Origin: Frigididesulfovibrio sp031551885
Lineage (GTDB): Bacteria; Desulfobacterota; Desulfovibrionia; Desulfovibrionales; Desulfovibrionaceae
Reading direction: 5' to 3'
Assembly (NCBI GenBank): GCA_031551885.1
Contig: JAVBMX010000112.1
Coordinates: forward strand, 1 to 13,594
DNA: 13,594 nt
Shown: positions 7,549 through 13,594 of the stretch, in pieces
Layout: each line of letters opens with the position of its first letter
How positions within the stretch are numbered: position 1 is the stretch's first letter
The notes under the pieces: model-generated
What the model was told of the DNA's origin: nothing
Databases searched by the model: none
Seen by the model: the letters and a program-made list of their open reading frames with translations, nothing else
Position numbers and translations under genes: made by a program

Positions 7549-7564
7549 CGGAACACATTTTGCT
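7549..7564 (+). promoter_or_regulatory. Sigma54 (-24/-12) promoter of the dehydrogenase gene
   Basis: The sequence reads CGGAACA-CATT-TTGCT against the consensus TGGCACG-N4-TTGCW. The invariant GG (7550-7551) and GC (7562-7563) are exactly ten bases apart, the whole TTGCT block matches, and four of seven bases match in the -24 block. Transcription would begin near 7575, giving a leader of about 104 bases. The presence of a sigma54-dependent activator gene in the same locus supports it. Confidence 0.6.
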
Positions 7565-7592
7565 AGATACATTGCGGCACACCGACAATTTT

Positions 7593-7615
7593 CGGCGAAC
7601 CGTTTTTTTTCGCCG
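7593..7615 (+). promoter_or_regulatory. Leader stem-loop before the dehydrogenase gene
   Basis: CGGCGAA (7593-7599) and TTCGCCG (7609-7615) can pair as a perfect seven-base stem around a nine-base, T-rich loop, within the predicted leader. It ends 63 bases before the ATG, leaving the ribosome site free. A role in transcript stability or attenuation is possible but not shown. Confidence 0.35.
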
Positions 7616-7678
7616 TGATGCAACGTTGAGTGTCCGATCCGTTTTGCAACCGCAACGTATTTGACAAAGGAGTTTACC

Positions 7679-8860
7679 ATGGCAGTCATCGAGCAGGTCT
7701 TCGGCTTTTTCATGCCCCGCGTAACCCTGATCGGCGTCGGCGCGCACAAGGAAATTCCCTCCCGCATCAAAGCTCTTGGTGCGAAAAAACCCCTTATCGT
7801 CACAGATAAAGGCATCACCGGCTGCGGCATCACCGCCCAGGTGGAAGCGCTGCTCAAAGCCGCCAAAATGGACCACTCGGTGTATGACGACACCATCCCC
7901 AACCCCACGGACGCCAACGTGGCCAAAGGCGTGGACGTCTATAAGCAGAACAAGTGCGACGCCCTGATCACCCTGGGCGGCGGCAGCTCCCATGACTGCG
8001 GCAAGGCCATCGGCCTGGTGGTTTCCAACGGCGGCAGCATTCATGATTACGAAGGGCTCGACAAATCGACCAAGCCCCTGCCGCCGTATCTGGCGGTAAA
8101 CACCACGGCCGGCACCGCCTCGGAAATGACCCGCTTCTGCATCATCACCGACCTCAGCCGCAAAGTGAAAATGGCCATCGTGGACTGGCGCGTCACCCCC
8201 AACACCGCCATCGACGACCCGCTGCTCATGGTCGGCATGCCCCCGGCCCTGACCGCCGCCACGGGTATGGACGCCCTGACCCACGCCGTGGAAGCCTATG
8301 TCTCCACCGCCGCCACGCCCATGACCGACGCCTGCGCCGAGAAAGCCATCACGATCATCTCCAAATACCTGCGCAAAGCTGTGGGCGACGGCCAGAACAT
8401 GGAAGCCCGCGAGCAAATGGCCTACGCCCAGTTCTTGGCCGGCATGGCCTTCAACAACGCCAGCCTCGGCTATGTGCACGCCATGGCCCACCAGCTTGGC
8501 GGTTTCTATGACCTGCCCCACGGCGAGTGCAACGCCATCCTGCTGCCCCACGTGGCCGAGTTCAATTTCATCGCCCGCATGGGCCGCTACGGCATCATCG
8601 CCCGGCTGCTGGATGAAAGCGTGTGCGGCCTGAGCCCGCGCGACACCGCCCTGAAGGCCATCTGCGCCATCCGCACCCTGTCGGCCGACGTGGGCATTCC
8701 CAAGGGCCTGGTCGAGCTCGGCAAGCGTTACGGCAAGAAAGTCGAGGAAAAAGACATCGCCGTCATGACCGGCAACGCCCAAAAAGACGCCTGCATGCTC
8801 ACCAACCCACGGAGAGCAAAAGACGCGGAAATCGCCGCCATCTTCAAGGCCGCCTTGTAA
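7679..8860 (+). CDS. adh: Iron-containing NAD-dependent alcohol dehydrogenase
   Basis: This 393-residue enzyme is of the group III, iron-activated alcohol dehydrogenase family and probably interconverts ethanol (or another short alcohol) and its aldehyde with NAD in the cytoplasm. The nucleotide-binding motif GGGSSHDCGK is at 100-109. The metal ligands are Asp198 and His202 in GMDALTHAVEAY, His267 in VHAMAH, and His281 in LPHG, matching the FucO pattern. Length is normal. ATG at 7679 is preferred over a TTG at 7661, because AAAGGAG (7666-7672) lies six bases before it and the TTG would precede that ribosome site. Codon choice is strongly biased (GCC, CTG, AAC), as in highly expressed genes. 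A sigma54 promoter precedes it and a strong terminator follows, so it can be a single-gene transcript. The close resemblance to the Desulfovibrio enzyme is from memory. Confidence 0.95.
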   Translation: MAVIEQVFGFFMPRVTLIGVGAHKEIPSRIKALGAKKPLIVTDKGITGCGITAQVEALLKAAKMDHSVYDDTIPNPTDANVAKGVDVYKQNKCDALITLGGGSSHDCGKAIGLVVSNGGSIHDYEGLDKSTKPLPPYLAVNTTAGTASEMTRFCIITDLSRKVKMAIVDWRVTPNTAIDDPLLMVGMPPALTAATGMDALTHAVEAYVSTAATPMTDACAEKAITIISKYLRKAVGDGQNMEAREQMAYAQFLAGMAFNNASLGYVHAMAHQLGGFYDLPHGECNAILLPHVAEFNFIARMGRYGIIARLLDESVCGLSPRDTALKAICAIRTLSADVGIPKGLVELGKRYGKKVEEKDIAVMTGNAQKDACMLTNPRRAKDAEIAAIFKAAL

Positions 8861-8882
8861 TCGACTCCCTCCTGTGGCATGT

Positions 8883-8920
8883 GTAAGCCGTTGCAGCTGT
8901 TGCAGCGGCTTACTTTTTTT
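8883..8920 (+). terminator. Strong rho-independent terminator
   Basis: GTAAGCCG (8883-8890) pairs perfectly with CGGCTTAC (8906-8913). The inner bases extend the stem almost to the loop, and seven Ts follow (8914-8920). It sits 22 bases after the dehydrogenase stop codon, separating that gene from the second dehydrogenase operon. Confidence 0.92.
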
Positions 8921-8976
8921 CAACCGCTCGGGAGCCGCGCCCAAACGCGCCCCCGACAGGATGCGGGGAGCCGTTC

Positions 8977-10119
8977 ATGCGCGTAACCAAGTTCGCCATT
9001 CCGGAGGTCATTTTCGGGCGGGGCGGCGTCATGCACCTTGCCCCGTGCGCTTTAAGCCTCGGCGCGCGCAACGTTTTTCTGGTCAGCGACCCCGGCGTGG
9101 AAGCCGCCGGATGGCTTGAGTTGGTGCGGAACCTGCTGCGCTCCGCCGGGTTGGCCTGCGAAGAGTTTTGCAACGTGAACGCCAACCCCCGCGACCACCA
9201 GGTGCACCAAGGGGCGACGCAATACCTGGCCTCGAAAGCCGACGTGATCATCGCCCTGGGCGGCGGCAGCCCCATGGACACGGCCAAGGGCATCGGCGTC
9301 ATCGCGGCCAACGGCGGCAACATCGCCGACTACGAAGGGGCCAACCGTATCGCCAAACCCCTGCCCCCCATGATTTTTTTACCAACCACAGCGGGCAGCG
9401 GCTCGGATCTCTCACAGTTTTGCATCATCACGGACGTGCAACGCAAGATTAAGATGTCGATCATCAGCCGCTCGCTCCTGCCCAACATTTCGATCACCGA
9501 CCCGGACTTTCTGGCCACCAAAAGCACTCCGCTGATCGTCGATTCCTCCATCGACGCCCTGGCCCACGCCGTTGAGTCCTACGTGTCTCCGGCAGCCTCG
9601 GTGCTTTCCGAAAATCAGGCCCGGCTCGCCGTTTCCCTTTGGGCCGACAACATTGACGCCGCCTACCAAACCCGCACCCCCGACGCCTTGGAAAACCTCA
9701 GCATGGCCGGCGCGGCCGCGGGCATGTCGTTCAGCAACGCGGGCCTCGGCGTGGGGCACGCCCTGGCCCACGCCTTGGGAGGCCGACTCGATCTGCGCCA
9801 CGGCATGATGCACTCCATCCTGCTTCCGGCGGTGATGCGCTTCAACTTCCCCTTCTGTCGGGAAAAAATTGCCACCCTCCTGCGCCTTCTCTATCCCAAA
9901 GGAAAATTCGCGACCGACACGGCCGTGCTGCGGGGCATACGCCGGCTTGAAGACCACTTCGTCGCTTTGGGCAGCCCCGCGCGCCTGCGCCACGTGCTGC
10001 ACGACAAAGCCTGCCTGCGCAAGGTCTGCGAAGCGGCGGCCAACGACGCCTGCATACCGACCAACCCACGCCCGGCCTCGGTGGAAGACCTTCTGCACAT
10101 CTGCGACGAGGCTTGGTGA
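8977..10119 (+). CDS. Second iron-containing alcohol dehydrogenase, possibly a sensor (ErcA-like)
   Basis: A 380-residue paralogue of the first dehydrogenase. GGGSPMDTAK (95-104) is the nucleotide site; Asp193, His197, His261 and His275 are the expected metal ligands, so it may well be active. It diverges from the first enzyme around TTAGSGSDLSQ and in the C-terminal third, and its codon use is less biased. GGGGAG (8965-8970) lies six bases before the ATG. Its stop codon overlaps the ATG of the histidine kinase gene by one base, so synthesis of the two is coupled. In Pseudomonas aeruginosa an Fe-ADH, ErcA, encoded beside the kinase ErcS takes part in regulating ethanol oxidation; by analogy this protein could present an alcohol or aldehyde signal to the kinase. 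A plain metabolic role is the alternative. No clear promoter is visible in the short gap after the terminator. Confidence 0.92.
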   Translation: MRVTKFAIPEVIFGRGGVMHLAPCALSLGARNVFLVSDPGVEAAGWLELVRNLLRSAGLACEEFCNVNANPRDHQVHQGATQYLASKADVIIALGGGSPMDTAKGIGVIAANGGNIADYEGANRIAKPLPPMIFLPTTAGSGSDLSQFCIITDVQRKIKMSIISRSLLPNISITDPDFLATKSTPLIVDSSIDALAHAVESYVSPAASVLSENQARLAVSLWADNIDAAYQTRTPDALENLSMAGAAAGMSFSNAGLGVGHALAHALGGRLDLRHGMMHSILLPAVMRFNFPFCREKIATLLRLLYPKGKFATDTAVLRGIRRLEDHFVALGSPARLRHVLHDKACLRKVCEAAANDACIPTNPRPASVEDLLHICDEAW

Positions 10120-11327
10120 TGAGCCTGCCCACCATAGACGACATCCTGGGAATCGAACAGACCAAGCTGGGGTATTTTCAGGAATGGCAGAAAAAAATCC
10201 GGGAGCTGCGCGCCGCGCACAGCGAATCGGAAAGCCGGCGTCAGGCCAATGCCGCCATTCTCGACGGGATCACCGACCTGATGATGGTTTTGGACGCCGA
10301 CCTGCGGATCATTTCCGTCAATAAGGTGTTCGAAGAGCTGCTCCCAAACGAGAACGCCATAGGCCGGCCGTGTTACAGCCTGTTCCGGGGCACGGACGTC
10401 CCCTGCCCGGAATGTCCGGCCGTACTTTCCCTGCGCCACGGCACCGTGAACCGCGAGAAAGGGTTCTTCCACATCAACGGCAATACCGTACACTTTGAGA
10501 TGGTCGCCTCGCCTCTGCCGTCCACGCCGGACGTCGAGCGCAGCGTGCTCATGTTCAAACGCGACGTCACGCGCGAGAAAAAGCTGCTGGCCCAGATCTA
10601 TCAGGCGGAGAAAATGGCCTCCATCGGAATTCTGGCCGCCGGGGTCGCCCACGAAATCAACAACCCCCTCACGGCCGTGGCCGGGTTCGCCGAGGGCATC
10701 CGCCGGCGCATTCCGCTGCTGGAGGCCTCCGCCCCGCCCGAGGTCGTCGCCGACTTCACCGAATACACCTCGATCATTCTCCAGGAATGCGCCCGCTGCC
10801 GCGACATTGTCCGGGCTCTGCTGAACTTCAGCCGCCCCCTGCCCTCGCGCTCGCCCACCTGCCTGGCATCGCTCATCCAGGAGACGATTTCCCTTTTGCG
10901 GCACAACCTCAAGCGCTATCATCGGGTTGTCTTTTGCCTCGACCTGGACCCCGACCTTCCCGAGGTCTGGGTTGACGACACCCAGGTGCGCCAAATGCTG
11001 CTCAACCTGTTGACCAACGCCCTGGACGCCCTGGCCCAGAAAGGCGGCGACGGCAGCGTGACCATCCGCACCCGGCGCGAAGACGGCCACGTGGTCCTGC
11101 AGGTGGAAGACACCGGCGCGGGCATCGCCGCCAAGCACCTGCCCGCCGTGTTCGAGCCGTTCTTCACAACCAAGCCCCAAGGGTTGGGCCTCGGCCTTTC
11201 GGTTTGCTACAGCGTGGTCCAGGCCCACGGCGGCGAGATTTCCCTCAGCAGCGGCGTGGGCGACAAAACCCGTGCCACCGTACGCCTGCCCATTCAGGTT
11301 CCGCCCCAGACGGAAAGCCGGACCTGA
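10119..11327 (+). CDS. Soluble PAS histidine kinase with cysteine motif
   Basis: A 402-residue cytoplasmic NtrB-like kinase without membrane segments. A short N-terminal helix (about 15-45) leads into a PAS domain (about 45-155). This is followed by HisKA with His178 in AHEINNPLT, then HATPase with N-box (296-300), DTGAGI (331-336) and GLGLGL (355-360). The PAS domain carries Cys85, Cys96 and Cys99 in the pattern CYSLFRG-x4-CPECP, which could serve redox or metal sensing. The ATG at 10119 overlaps the dehydrogenase stop by one base; in-frame TTG and GTG just upstream are less likely. The sigma54 regulator 248 bases downstream is its probable partner. The input signal is not known; the coupled dehydrogenase or its product is a reasonable guess. 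Confidence 0.92.
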   Translation: MSLPTIDDILGIEQTKLGYFQEWQKKIRELRAAHSESESRRQANAAILDGITDLMMVLDADLRIISVNKVFEELLPNENAIGRPCYSLFRGTDVPCPECPAVLSLRHGTVNREKGFFHINGNTVHFEMVASPLPSTPDVERSVLMFKRDVTREKKLLAQIYQAEKMASIGILAAGVAHEINNPLTAVAGFAEGIRRRIPLLEASAPPEVVADFTEYTSIILQECARCRDIVRALLNFSRPLPSRSPTCLASLIQETISLLRHNLKRYHRVVFCLDLDPDLPEVWVDDTQVRQMLLNLLTNALDALAQKGGDGSVTIRTRREDGHVVLQVEDTGAGIAAKHLPAVFEPFFTTKPQGLGLGLSVCYSVVQAHGGEISLSSGVGDKTRATVRLPIQVPPQTESRT

Positions 11328-11339
11328 TAATTCCTTCGC

Positions 11340-11372
11340 AGGGGTATGCCCCTCTGCCCCCATTGCGGGCAG
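11340..11372 (+). repeat. Paired hairpins after the kinase gene
   Basis: Just after the kinase stop, AGGGG/CCCCT (11340-11353, four-base loop) and CTGCCC/GGGCAG (11354-11372, seven-base loop) stand side by side. No T-run follows. They resemble in style the palindrome cluster near the start of the window and may be an intergenic repeat or RNA processing site between kinase and regulator. Confidence 0.45.
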
Positions 11373-11575
11373 CCCCGCGCAAGCGAGGAACCGCGCGCAA
11401 ATACGGGAGCCGGGCTTATCCTGTGGAAGGCCGCTCGACCACCGGAGAGTCTCTCGGCAACCCTCGGCGGATTCATGAAGGCTGAAGCCCACAATCCGCC
11501 CAAGCGCGTTCCATCGGCGGCATTGTTTTCAACGCGGCGGCAGACGACACCGCCCAACCCGCTCACGGAGTTTGC

Positions 11576-13276
11576 ATGCGCGGCGAATATTCCATTCTGG
11601 TTGTCGACGATGAGGAATCCATCCGCCGCCTGTTGCAAAAAGAGTTGGCCGCGCCCCACCGCCGCATTCAAACGGCGGCAACGGCCGCCAAGGCTCTTGA
11701 GATGTGCCGGCGGGAAAGCTTTGAGGTCGTGCTGCTCGACATTCGCATGGGCAGCGAGAACGGCCTTGAGCTGTTGCCCCAGTTTCTGCGCCGCCTGCCC
11801 GACGCCAAGGTGATCATGATCACCGGCTATGCGGACGTGGACGGCGCCGTCACGGCCATGCGCAACGGGGCCTATGACTTTGTGGCCAAGCCTTTCACCC
11901 TGGAGAAACTCGAGCTGATCATCGATCGGGCCTTTGAACACACCTGCCTTACCCGCGAAAACCGCAGCTACCGCCTGAGCTCGGGTGTGCAGGAGTCGCT
12001 GGTGGGCACCTCGCAGGCTGTGCGGCACACCCTGTACCTCATTGAGAAGGTCGCGCCTTCCGAAGTGCCGGTGCTGATTACCGGGGAATCCGGCACGGGC
12101 AAGGATGTGGTGGCCGCCGCCATCCATCGTCACAGCAAGCGGGCGTCGTTCCCGTATGTGGTGAAGAACTGTGCCGGCCTGCAGCCGGACTTGGCCCGCA
12201 GCGAGCTGTTCGGCCACGCCAAAGGCGCGTTCACCAACGCCCTGGAGTCGCGCGAAGGCCTGATGACCTTTGCTCACCGGGGCACGCTGTTTCTGGATGA
12301 AGTGGGCGAACTCGGCCTGGAGGTGCAGGCCCAACTGCTGCGCGTGCTCGAAAGCCGACGCTACCGCCGCCTGGGAGAAAAAGAGGAACGCCGCGCCGAC
12401 GTGCGTTTTTTGTTCGCCACCAACCGCAACCTGGCCCAAGAAGTGGAGCGCGGGCGGTTCCATGAGGCCCTGTTCCACCGCATCAATGTCTTTCAGATTC
12501 ATCTGGAGCCGCTCAAGAATCGGCCCGAGGACATCACCCCGCTGGCCCGTCACTTCCTGGCAAAGCTCGGCGGCGAGGAGTACGTCATCGCGCCCGAAGC
12601 CATGAACCGGCTGCTGCGCTATCACTGGCCCGGCAACGTACGCGAACTGCGCAACGTCATTGAGCGGGGCATCATCCTTGCTGAAGACTCGATAATCACC
12701 GAACGGGCCCTGCCCCGCGAACTGGTGGAAGCCGCCCGGCCCCGGAGCGTATCGGGAACGGATGCTTTCACGGTTGCGGGAGCGAACGGTGTGCCGCTCT
12801 GGGCGGGAGTCGCCGGGGGATCCGGCCGGGTGGAAAGCGCCGGCACGTCGGCCGAGGCCGGAGCCGCCGGGGCGGATATAAAGCGACATGCGGGACTTCC
12901 GGAAGACATTCCGGCATGGTCGGCAGCGGGGCACGGTGAACACCCAGGACTGGAAGGCGGTCCCCCGCATCAAGGGACTATGGGTGAATATGCGCCTGAC
13001 GGGAGCGCGGCCTCTTTCGGAGGGACAAACCAAATTGGGGAAAGCTCACACGGGGCGACGGGCAACGCGACCGACGCAACGACAACACACGAGGGCATTT
13101 TCCTTGCAGATCAAGACACTCCGCCGGAGCACCTGCGCCTGGAAGATATGGAACGCGCCCACATCGCCCACGTGCTCAACCTGCACGGCGGCAACAAGCT
13201 TCAGGCCGCCAAAGCCTTGGGCATTGCGAGGAAGACTCTGTATCGGAAGATTCAGGAACTGGGGATTGGGTTGTAA
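11576..13276 (+). CDS. Sigma54-dependent response regulator, NtrC type
   Basis: A 566-residue transcription activator. Receiver domain (1-120) with phosphoacceptor Asp55 and acidic pair in VVDDEE; AAA+ domain (about 140-380) with Walker A GESGTGKD (170-177) and Walker B LFLDE (Asp241-Glu242); Fis-type HTH at the C-terminus (about 532-566). The sigma54-contact loop reads GAFTNA (217-222) where the family has GAFTGA. About 130 residues rich in Gly, Ala, Ser and Thr (386-518) separate the AAA+ domain from the HTH, making the protein about 100 residues longer than usual. ACGGAG (11565-11570) precedes the ATG by five bases. It probably receives phosphate from the kinase upstream and acts on the -24/-12 promoter at 7549. 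From memory, the D. vulgaris counterpart DVU2394 is linked to alcohol dehydrogenase control. Confidence 0.94.
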   Translation: MRGEYSILVVDDEESIRRLLQKELAAPHRRIQTAATAAKALEMCRRESFEVVLLDIRMGSENGLELLPQFLRRLPDAKVIMITGYADVDGAVTAMRNGAYDFVAKPFTLEKLELIIDRAFEHTCLTRENRSYRLSSGVQESLVGTSQAVRHTLYLIEKVAPSEVPVLITGESGTGKDVVAAAIHRHSKRASFPYVVKNCAGLQPDLARSELFGHAKGAFTNALESREGLMTFAHRGTLFLDEVGELGLEVQAQLLRVLESRRYRRLGEKEERRADVRFLFATNRNLAQEVERGRFHEALFHRINVFQIHLEPLKNRPEDITPLARHFLAKLGGEEYVIAPEAMNRLLRYHWPGNVRELRNVIERGIILAEDSIITERALPRELVEAARPRSVSGTDAFTVAGANGVPLWAGVAGGSGRVESAGTSAEAGAAGADIKRHAGLPEDIPAWSAAGHGEHPGLEGGPPHQGTMGEYAPDGSAASFGGTNQIGESSHGATGNATDATTTHEGIFLADQDTPPEHLRLEDMERAHIAHVLNLHGGNKLQAAKALGIARKTLYRKIQELGIGL

Positions 13277-13458
13277 ACCTCCCCTCGTCAGTGCGGACCT
13301 GAACTGGAAAGAAAGGGAGGCGTGGGGGGATGAAGATCTGACACTCAAAGCAGATAGAGTGGCCAACATCAGCCAAAAAAATGCGATGCCAAGTATTGGA
13401 TTACGCCGAGGCTACTTCAATGAATTCATAAATATGGGCACGTCGGCCCGGCAACTAG
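13277..13458. other. Short gene-free stretch before the insertion sequence
   Basis: There is no gene and no clear terminator after the regulator. CCTCCC/GGGAGG can pair across about 13281-13321 but without a T-run. A ten-base palindrome ATGAATTCAT lies at 13420-13429. Otherwise I see nothing. Confidence 0.5.
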
Positions 13459-13594
13459 GCTGTGTCGACATTCATTTAAGCCAAAGCAGGATGGCGGCCA
13501 GTTGAACAAAAGCCATATAGGAAACCGCCATCTTGCTATATCGTGTGGCAACACTCCTGAAGTGTTTCATTTTTCCAAACATTCTTTCGATAAC
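13459..13594 (-). mobile_element. 3' end of an IS5-like insertion sequence (runs off window)
   Basis: The transposase 3' end occupies 13472-13594. The element probably ends just outside its stop codon, where GGCTGTGTCGACATT (from 13459) looks like a terminal inverted repeat and CTAG (13455-13458) could be the duplicated target. The other end lies beyond the window, so the repeat and duplication cannot be confirmed here. Confidence 0.65.
13472..13594 (-). CDS. IS5 family transposase, C-terminal fragment (partial)
   Basis: Forty C-terminal residues are visible before the TGA stop, beginning VIERMFGKMKHFRSVATRY and ending in FVQLAAILLWLK. This matches the end of IS5-type DDE transposases: the glutamate in VIER is followed by the E-x6-K spacing (ERMFGKMK) of the catalytic E region, then the FRxxATRY stretch and the LAAIxxWL tail. 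The gene continues outside the window, so whether the element is intact is unknown. It reads toward the regulator gene and ends about 195 bases from it. Confidence 0.85.
   Translation of the reverse strand, partial: VIERMFGKMKHFRSVATRYSKMAVSYMAFVQLAAILLWLK

Larger units (their letters stand above)
7124..7678 (+). promoter_or_regulatory. Regulatory region upstream of the first alcohol dehydrogenase
   Basis: These 555 bases contain no convincing gene; short open frames at 7166-7435 lack family resemblance. The first 300 bases are GC-rich and show nothing I can name. From 7431 on there is dense structure: a 19-bp near-palindrome (7431-7449), a spaced dyad (7472-7512), an A/T-rich linker (7509-7549), a sigma54-type promoter (7549-7564) and a leader stem-loop (7593-7615). 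The arrangement of upstream sites, a bendable spacer and a -24/-12 promoter is typical of an enhancer-dependent gene. Confidence 0.6.

Noticed and set aside
7661..7672. TTTGACAAAGG as a possible HcpR/CRP-FNR half-site
   Set aside because: No inverted partner half-site is present, and the sequence overlaps the ribosome site.
7661..7678. TTG start adding six residues to the first dehydrogenase
   Set aside because: The codon lies ahead of the AAAGGAG ribosome site that serves the ATG at 7679, and it has no ribosome site of its own.
12888..13505. Alternative plus-strand frame over the regulator linker and tail
   Set aside because: The regulator frame continues through the linker into a clear Fis-type HTH, so no frameshift is needed and the other frame is a shadow.

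Overview
The window looks like a GC-rich Gram-negative sulfate reducer of the Desulfovibrionaceae (Desulfovibrio/Bilophila type). The reasons are two iron-dependent alcohol dehydrogenases of the Desulfovibrio type beside a sigma54 two-component pair, the strings of G/C-rich palindromes between genes, and the codon preference. This assignment is from recalled family features; no search was run.

Layout. Positions 1-302 hold no gene: a tandem palindrome cluster (38-113) is followed by a decayed tRNA-Pro-like 3' end (about 121-187). A purine/pyrimidine-type NCS2 permease runs on the minus strand (303-1568). After an 854-base intergenic stretch comes a membrane-bound GGDEF diguanylate cyclase (2423-3583) whose front half is extremely AT-rich and whose catalytic half is GC-rich. 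Next is a two-gene unit: a FIST sensory protein (3824-4981) and a soluble hybrid histidine kinase with two receivers (5003-7123). This resembles the NosP/NahK nitric-oxide sensing pair.

A 555-base regulatory region (7124-7678) carries a good sigma54 -24/-12 element and two upstream dyads. It precedes a highly codon-biased Fe-alcohol dehydrogenase (7679-8860) that ends in a strong terminator. Then follow a second Fe-alcohol dehydrogenase (8977-10119), a PAS histidine kinase overlapping it by one base (10119-11327), and a sigma54-dependent response regulator (11576-13276). The end of the window is the 3' end of an IS5-like insertion sequence (13459-13594, minus strand).

How it may work. The downstream kinase/regulator pair is the natural candidate to drive the first alcohol dehydrogenase from its sigma54 promoter. 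The second dehydrogenase, translationally coupled to the kinase, may act as part of the sensor, as proposed for ErcA in Pseudomonas. The gene order matches what I recall of the D. vulgaris ethanol locus (DVU2405...DVU2396-2395-2394), except that the flox-hdr genes found between the dehydrogenases there are absent here. The regulator has two oddities: GAFTNA in place of GAFTGA, and a roughly 130-residue low-complexity linker before its HTH. The FIST/kinase pair and the cyclase suggest a second signalling layer, possibly NO and c-di-GMP, next to alcohol metabolism.
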